Positions 33,129 to 36,328 of a DNA stretch of 36,328 nt are shown here, piece after piece. Each line of letters opens with the position of its first letter. Positions within the stretch are counted from its first letter, which is position 1. Position numbers and translations under genes: made by a program. The DNA is from Gnetum montanum (taxonomy: Eukaryota; Streptophyta; Gnetopsida; Gnetales; Gnetaceae), in contig MNCI01015870.1 of the NCBI GenBank assembly GCA_015680685.1, forward strand, positions 1,202-37,529. The letters are read 5' to 3'. The notes beneath the pieces were generated by a model. That model made no database searches, had not been told where the DNA came from, and saw only the letters and a list, made by a program, of their open reading frames with translations.

Positions 33129-33353
33129 ACATTTCATAATAAGTAAGGGAGGCTCTTCAAAGAGCATATGAGGCTAGGTCAATATCAAAACATGATATAA
33201 TGTCGCAAAAGTGATCAAACGATTCTTAACAAGAGAGGGTATAAGACATTTATTGCAAACTTGTTGTTAGACCTTTGATAGATCAAAAAATTCATTTTGC
33301 ACAAATCTATGCTCACCATCTCTCTTGTTTAGCATGGCAAGTTGTAGGCATTA
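33129..33353. other. Non-coding stretch after the element C protease frame
   Basis: No reverse transcriptase motif follows the protease frame, although it would be expected in an intact Ty3/gypsy element. Confidence 0.4.
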
Positions 33354-34319
33354 TCATTGACTAGACCATGTCACAGAGTTGATATTGTTAACATTGTTAT
33401 TGTCCTTGTTGTCGATGGCCATAGTTTGAGTATTGGGAATTTCCTCTTGAAACTTCACCTCTGAACCCCAATCAATATTGACATAGTTAACTGAAGGTAG
33501 TAAAATGTTATCCCCATGAATGAAAATTTCATCACCCTTGTATGGAAGGTGAATCTCTTGATGTATAGGAGTGGAGACTGCATGAAGCTTAGCTAACCAT
33601 GATCTTCCTAGGATTAAGTTGAAGTTGGGTGTCTCTTTAACCACTAGGAAGTTGGCAGATGGAGGGAATTTCTCGCTAGATATGAAATCCAAGGAGATAG
33701 AACCTCGCACTGCTATTGGTGATCCATTAAATAACTTAAGTGCTAAGATAGTGGTTTCTTGGATATTCTCGGTTAAGCCTAGTTTGTCAACAATGGAAAA
33801 TGGTACCATATTAATTGCCACCTCATCATCCACATGAACACAATGAATCTTGTAGTTTCCAACATGTATAGTAATGAGGAGAGGAGCAGATAACATTTCT
33901 CCATTTGAAGAGTCAATCTTCACTTCATTATCATGAAAGTTGAGCATGGGTTGATGCTCATTTTCTCTAACCAAAGCTTGCTCAATGATAGAGTGGATTG
34001 ATTCTTTGTTGACCAACATGTCTATGCTCACAAGGATAGAAGCCAACACTTGAGCTAGTGCTTCTCTGTGAGTAGGAGAAATCATGACCAAGTAATATAG
34101 GCTCAATGATGTATTCTTTTGTTTTAGGAACTGTTTGGCTTTTTTCATTGTTGTGAGGAAATTCTTTCCCTTGGCATGTGATCTTTCAGCGTTGGTGGTT
34201 TTAACTTCCTCCATTCTTCCTAGAGTTTGTTGCTTAGGTTTTGATGTGTGTGCCTTGGGCCCCTTGTCCATGGGTGTAGCTAATCTTAAGGTAGGTCTAG
34301 GTGTGTTAGCTTGCTTCAA
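33354..34319 (-). CDS. Retropepsin-like protease domain of element C
   Basis: The 321-codon open frame has a basic N-terminal part, then APLLITIHVGNYKIHCVHV and DDEVAIN (residues about 145-170), MVPFSIVDKLGL, and NFNLILGRSWL (about 232-242). The last two are hallmarks of the gypsy aspartic protease region (flap and ILGR-PWL motifs). The active site should read D-G-G/S/T. Here it is VDDE (residues 163-166), so the catalytic glycine is lost and the enzyme is probably dead. The C-terminus is Asn/Asp-rich and stops at 33,354. In intact elements it cleaves the Gag-Pol polyprotein inside the particle. Confidence 0.7.
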   Translation of the reverse strand: MKQANTPRPTLRLATPMDKGPKAHTSKPKQQTLGRMEEVKTTNAERSHAKGKNFLTTMKKAKQFLKQKNTSLSLYYLVMISPTHREALAQVLASILVSIDMLVNKESIHSIIEQALVRENEHQPMLNFHDNEVKIDSSNGEMLSAPLLITIHVGNYKIHCVHVDDEVAINMVPFSIVDKLGLTENIQETTILALKLFNGSPIAVRGSISLDFISSEKFPPSANFLVVKETPNFNLILGRSWLAKLHAVSTPIHQEIHLPYKGDEIFIHGDNILLPSVNYVNIDWGSEVKFQEEIPNTQTMAIDNKDNNNVNNINSVTWSSQ

Positions 34320-34388
34320 AGCCTTTTGTTGTTGGTTGCCTTCAGTGGGCTTAGTTATGGATTTGGTGACAAGTTATTTTTGTCACTA

Positions 34389-36328
34389 TTACAATGACGA
34401 TTTCTTAATAACCTCTAAATTGTGGGCCACTATAGATGAGCTTTGATTATAGGTTGTTATAGTTTTTCTTCTCAAAGGTGGAGGGACCCGAATAACAAAT
34501 GGTTCATTAGCCTTGGAAGGATTGGTAACTTGTTGATTGCATTGTGATGTTGAAGAAACTAAAGAGGGAACACGTATGATGATAGGCTTCTTAGGGGATG
34601 GAGGAGGTGTTACTCGTATGACAAAGGGCTCTCTAGGCTCTGTGTTTTGGTGTCGTGGTGGTACTTTAATGACAAATAGTTTCCTAGGAGAATTGGACAG
34701 TTTGGTTTTTGTGAATGAGGATACTGTGTAAGAGTTGTTGTTGGCACTTGAAGAGTTGGGCTCATTCAATACCAACTCTCCATAGTCAATCATATTTTGG
34801 AGGTCATCCTTTAATGCTAGGCAAAAATCGGTGTCATAACTAGCCATTTGATGATAATGGCAAAACCTATCTAGTATAAAGTACTTTCATAGCTTCAGAT
34901 CATCTTTGGTAGCTATCATTGGATCTCTAGCTATGTCACAAAGATGATCATACCTCTTACAAGCCTCCTTAAATAGTTTCTTACATTGATTGTCTTTAAG
35001 CAACTATTGTAAAAGCTCAGAGGTTTTCCTAGGCAACCTAGCATACTTCATTCTATTCTTTCAACCACAATTTGATCTTAGTTGATTTGGGGCATAGGAA
35101 GTGGATGGCTGGGATAAGTCAGGGTATGTGTTGCATGGAAATGATCCCAACCTTTCTCCTTGTTTTAACTCTTTTGTTACGATAGCCATGGCTATATATT
35201 CTTGCCTAGTTTTATTGCTATTCCTTATTGTGTGCTGGTATTTCTAGGCCACATACATTGGATTGTTGCTAGCCTCAACTACCTTATTGATGTTCTTGGT
35301 TTGCCAAAATCTTGGCTCAATGATTAAGGTTCTAAGTAGTAGAGATTTGACTTGATAAAATTATTTACCGCTCCCTTAAAGATGGTCAAGAGATGAGTTT
35401 CAGAGATAGGCTTTGGAATCTCATTGAAAGTTGAATTCCATCTCTAAATGAACCTTTTGACTAGTTCAAGTGACCCCTACTTCACCTTCATCAGTTGATC
35501 CAATGTGGCATCTAGCTTCAAGTCGTATCTAATGTGGTTGACAAATTTTTTTATTAGGTTCTCAAGGGAAGAGATGGAACTTCTAGGAAAGGTTCAATAC
35601 CAATTTAGAGCCTTTCCCTTAAGAGACATGGGGGAAATCCATAGTATCATATGAGGCCAAGACTGCTAAAAAAGAACAACAACATTTAGATCAAAAGGTG
35701 ACTAGATGTGTATTGGGATCCCCTTCACCATTGTATTTGGTGAAGTTTGGTATGGGCATGCCCACAAGTAAGGTCATTTGAGGCATAGTAGGGCTTATAA
35801 GATCATCTTGGTAAAAGTCTAGAACCTTGACTATCTAATTTTTACTAGCCTTGAGTTTCCCCAACTTTTCAGTAAAGTCTTAAATCATTTGGAAGGCTTG
35901 ATCCAAGCCTTGGGACATCCTTGTAAACTGCAATGCTTGTATTGATGGTTGAGGAGGAAGTTGTAAAGATTGAGGTCATGTGATGGGTATTGATACAAAT
36001 GGTAGGGCTTGAGTGACCGTTGTTACAAGTGGGTTGAACAAGGAGAAAGATGCTTGAGTTGGAACATGTGGTATGAAAGGAGTAAAGAGAGTATGAGATG
36101 CTTGGGTTACTTGGGGCCTCGATGAGGGTTCCACTAGTACGACAAAGGAAGGTGGTGAGGTAGACATCACCGGGACTAGATGCAAGGTATGAGGTTGTAT
36201 TGCAAATGGCATGGATGAGAACAAGGAGGTAGACTGAGGCATGGGTTATGCCTGAGGTGTAGTGATGATGGGCATTGACCCAAGTGTAGTAGGATGGTCA
36301 TGGAGAGCAAAAGATTGGGGAACTTGTC
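34389..36328 (-). pseudogene. Gag of element C with degenerate knuckle and FVIRVPP repeats
   Basis: The visible N-terminal part is Pro/Ser/Thr-rich (36,242-35,976). MPIPNFTKYNGEGDPNTHL (near 35,760-35,705) marks the Gag capsid start, and DFCLALKDDLQNMIDYGEL (near 34,835-34,780) is the usual end of this Gag type. Just before it lies FCHYHQMASYD, a degenerate Cys/His knuckle. After it come four spaced copies of a short motif (LFVIKVPP, PFVIRVTPP, PIIIRVP, PFVIRVPPP) in a basic, Pro-rich stretch at about 34,690-34,460. Many stops occur upstream of 34,850. Below that the frame is open for 152 codons. Confidence 0.65.

Larger units (their letters stand above)
33354..36328 (-). mobile_element. Element C: Ty3/gypsy-type Gag-protease region, runs off the window
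   Basis: From the window edge down, the minus strand encodes a Gag and then a protease-like domain. The Gag part is decayed by stops; the last two blocks (34,847-34,389 and 34,319-33,354) are open. No LTR, reverse transcriptase or integrase is in the window, and the side where pol should follow (below 33,354) is non-coding. The start lies beyond 36,328. Confidence 0.7.

Noticed and set aside
1-36328. CRISPR arrays, rRNA or tRNA genes, bacterial-type operons
   Set aside because: None seen. Repeats lack the regular repeat-spacer pattern, and no cloverleaf or rRNA core sequence was recognised by eye.

Overview
The window looks like intergenic DNA from a seed plant with a large, repeat-rich genome, most likely a gymnosperm (conifer). 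That is an inference from the AT-rich, heavily decayed retrotransposons, the many TAG/TAA stops standing where CAG or TGG would be expected, and the plant-specific protein families present. It is not bacterial: there are no operons, and the one host-type gene has an intron with GT/AG borders. Only one host gene approaches intactness.

Left part (1-10,898). Bases 1 to about 3,600 hold no gene I can name. A decayed plus-strand LTR element, here called element B, covers about 4,114-8,946. It has a long broken reading frame (ORF2-B), a polypurine tract and an 855-bp 3' LTR. A 912-bp solo-LTR-like sequence from another family (5,249-6,160, minus) is nested in ORF2-B. After it come a possible Copia scrap and a 454-bp tandem duplication.

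Centre (10,899-23,115). Element A is a minus-strand LTR retrotransposon at 10,899-19,117. It has a complete 5' LTR (18,323-19,117), a tRNA-type primer-binding site, a recognisable gag (18,178-16,195), a 1.9-kb spacer without coding similarity, and a second long frame, ORF2-A (14,317-11,662). A polypurine tract and a truncated 3' LTR (11,480-10,899) follow. No protease, reverse transcriptase or integrase is visible. ORF2-A and ORF2-B are homologous along their whole length: an N-terminal domain like the 'putative plant transposon protein' of Athila-type elements, then a long coiled-coil tail. This shared extra gene in pol-less elements is the most interesting thing here. A dead LINE (minus, about 19,270-23,115) lies directly beyond element A.

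Right part (23,116-36,328). A 126-bp inverted repeat runs into a 579-base run of N. Then comes a minus-strand leucine-rich-repeat receptor-like gene (26,977 down to 24,032 at the gap) with one 137-bp intron, a recent 144-bp internal duplication and a frameshift in a triplicated segment. Its upstream region is built of short tandem repeats. Further right are a 68-bp tandem array, an LTR fragment related to the solo LTR, a collapsed MCTP (multiple C2 domain and transmembrane protein) pseudogene, a 32-bp tandem array, and the Gag-protease part of a third LTR element (element C, minus) that leaves the window at 36,328.

The genes do not form a pathway. The layout is one immune- or signalling-type receptor gene and one dead host gene in a sea of nested retroelements. 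All coordinates, alignments and identity estimates were made by eye.
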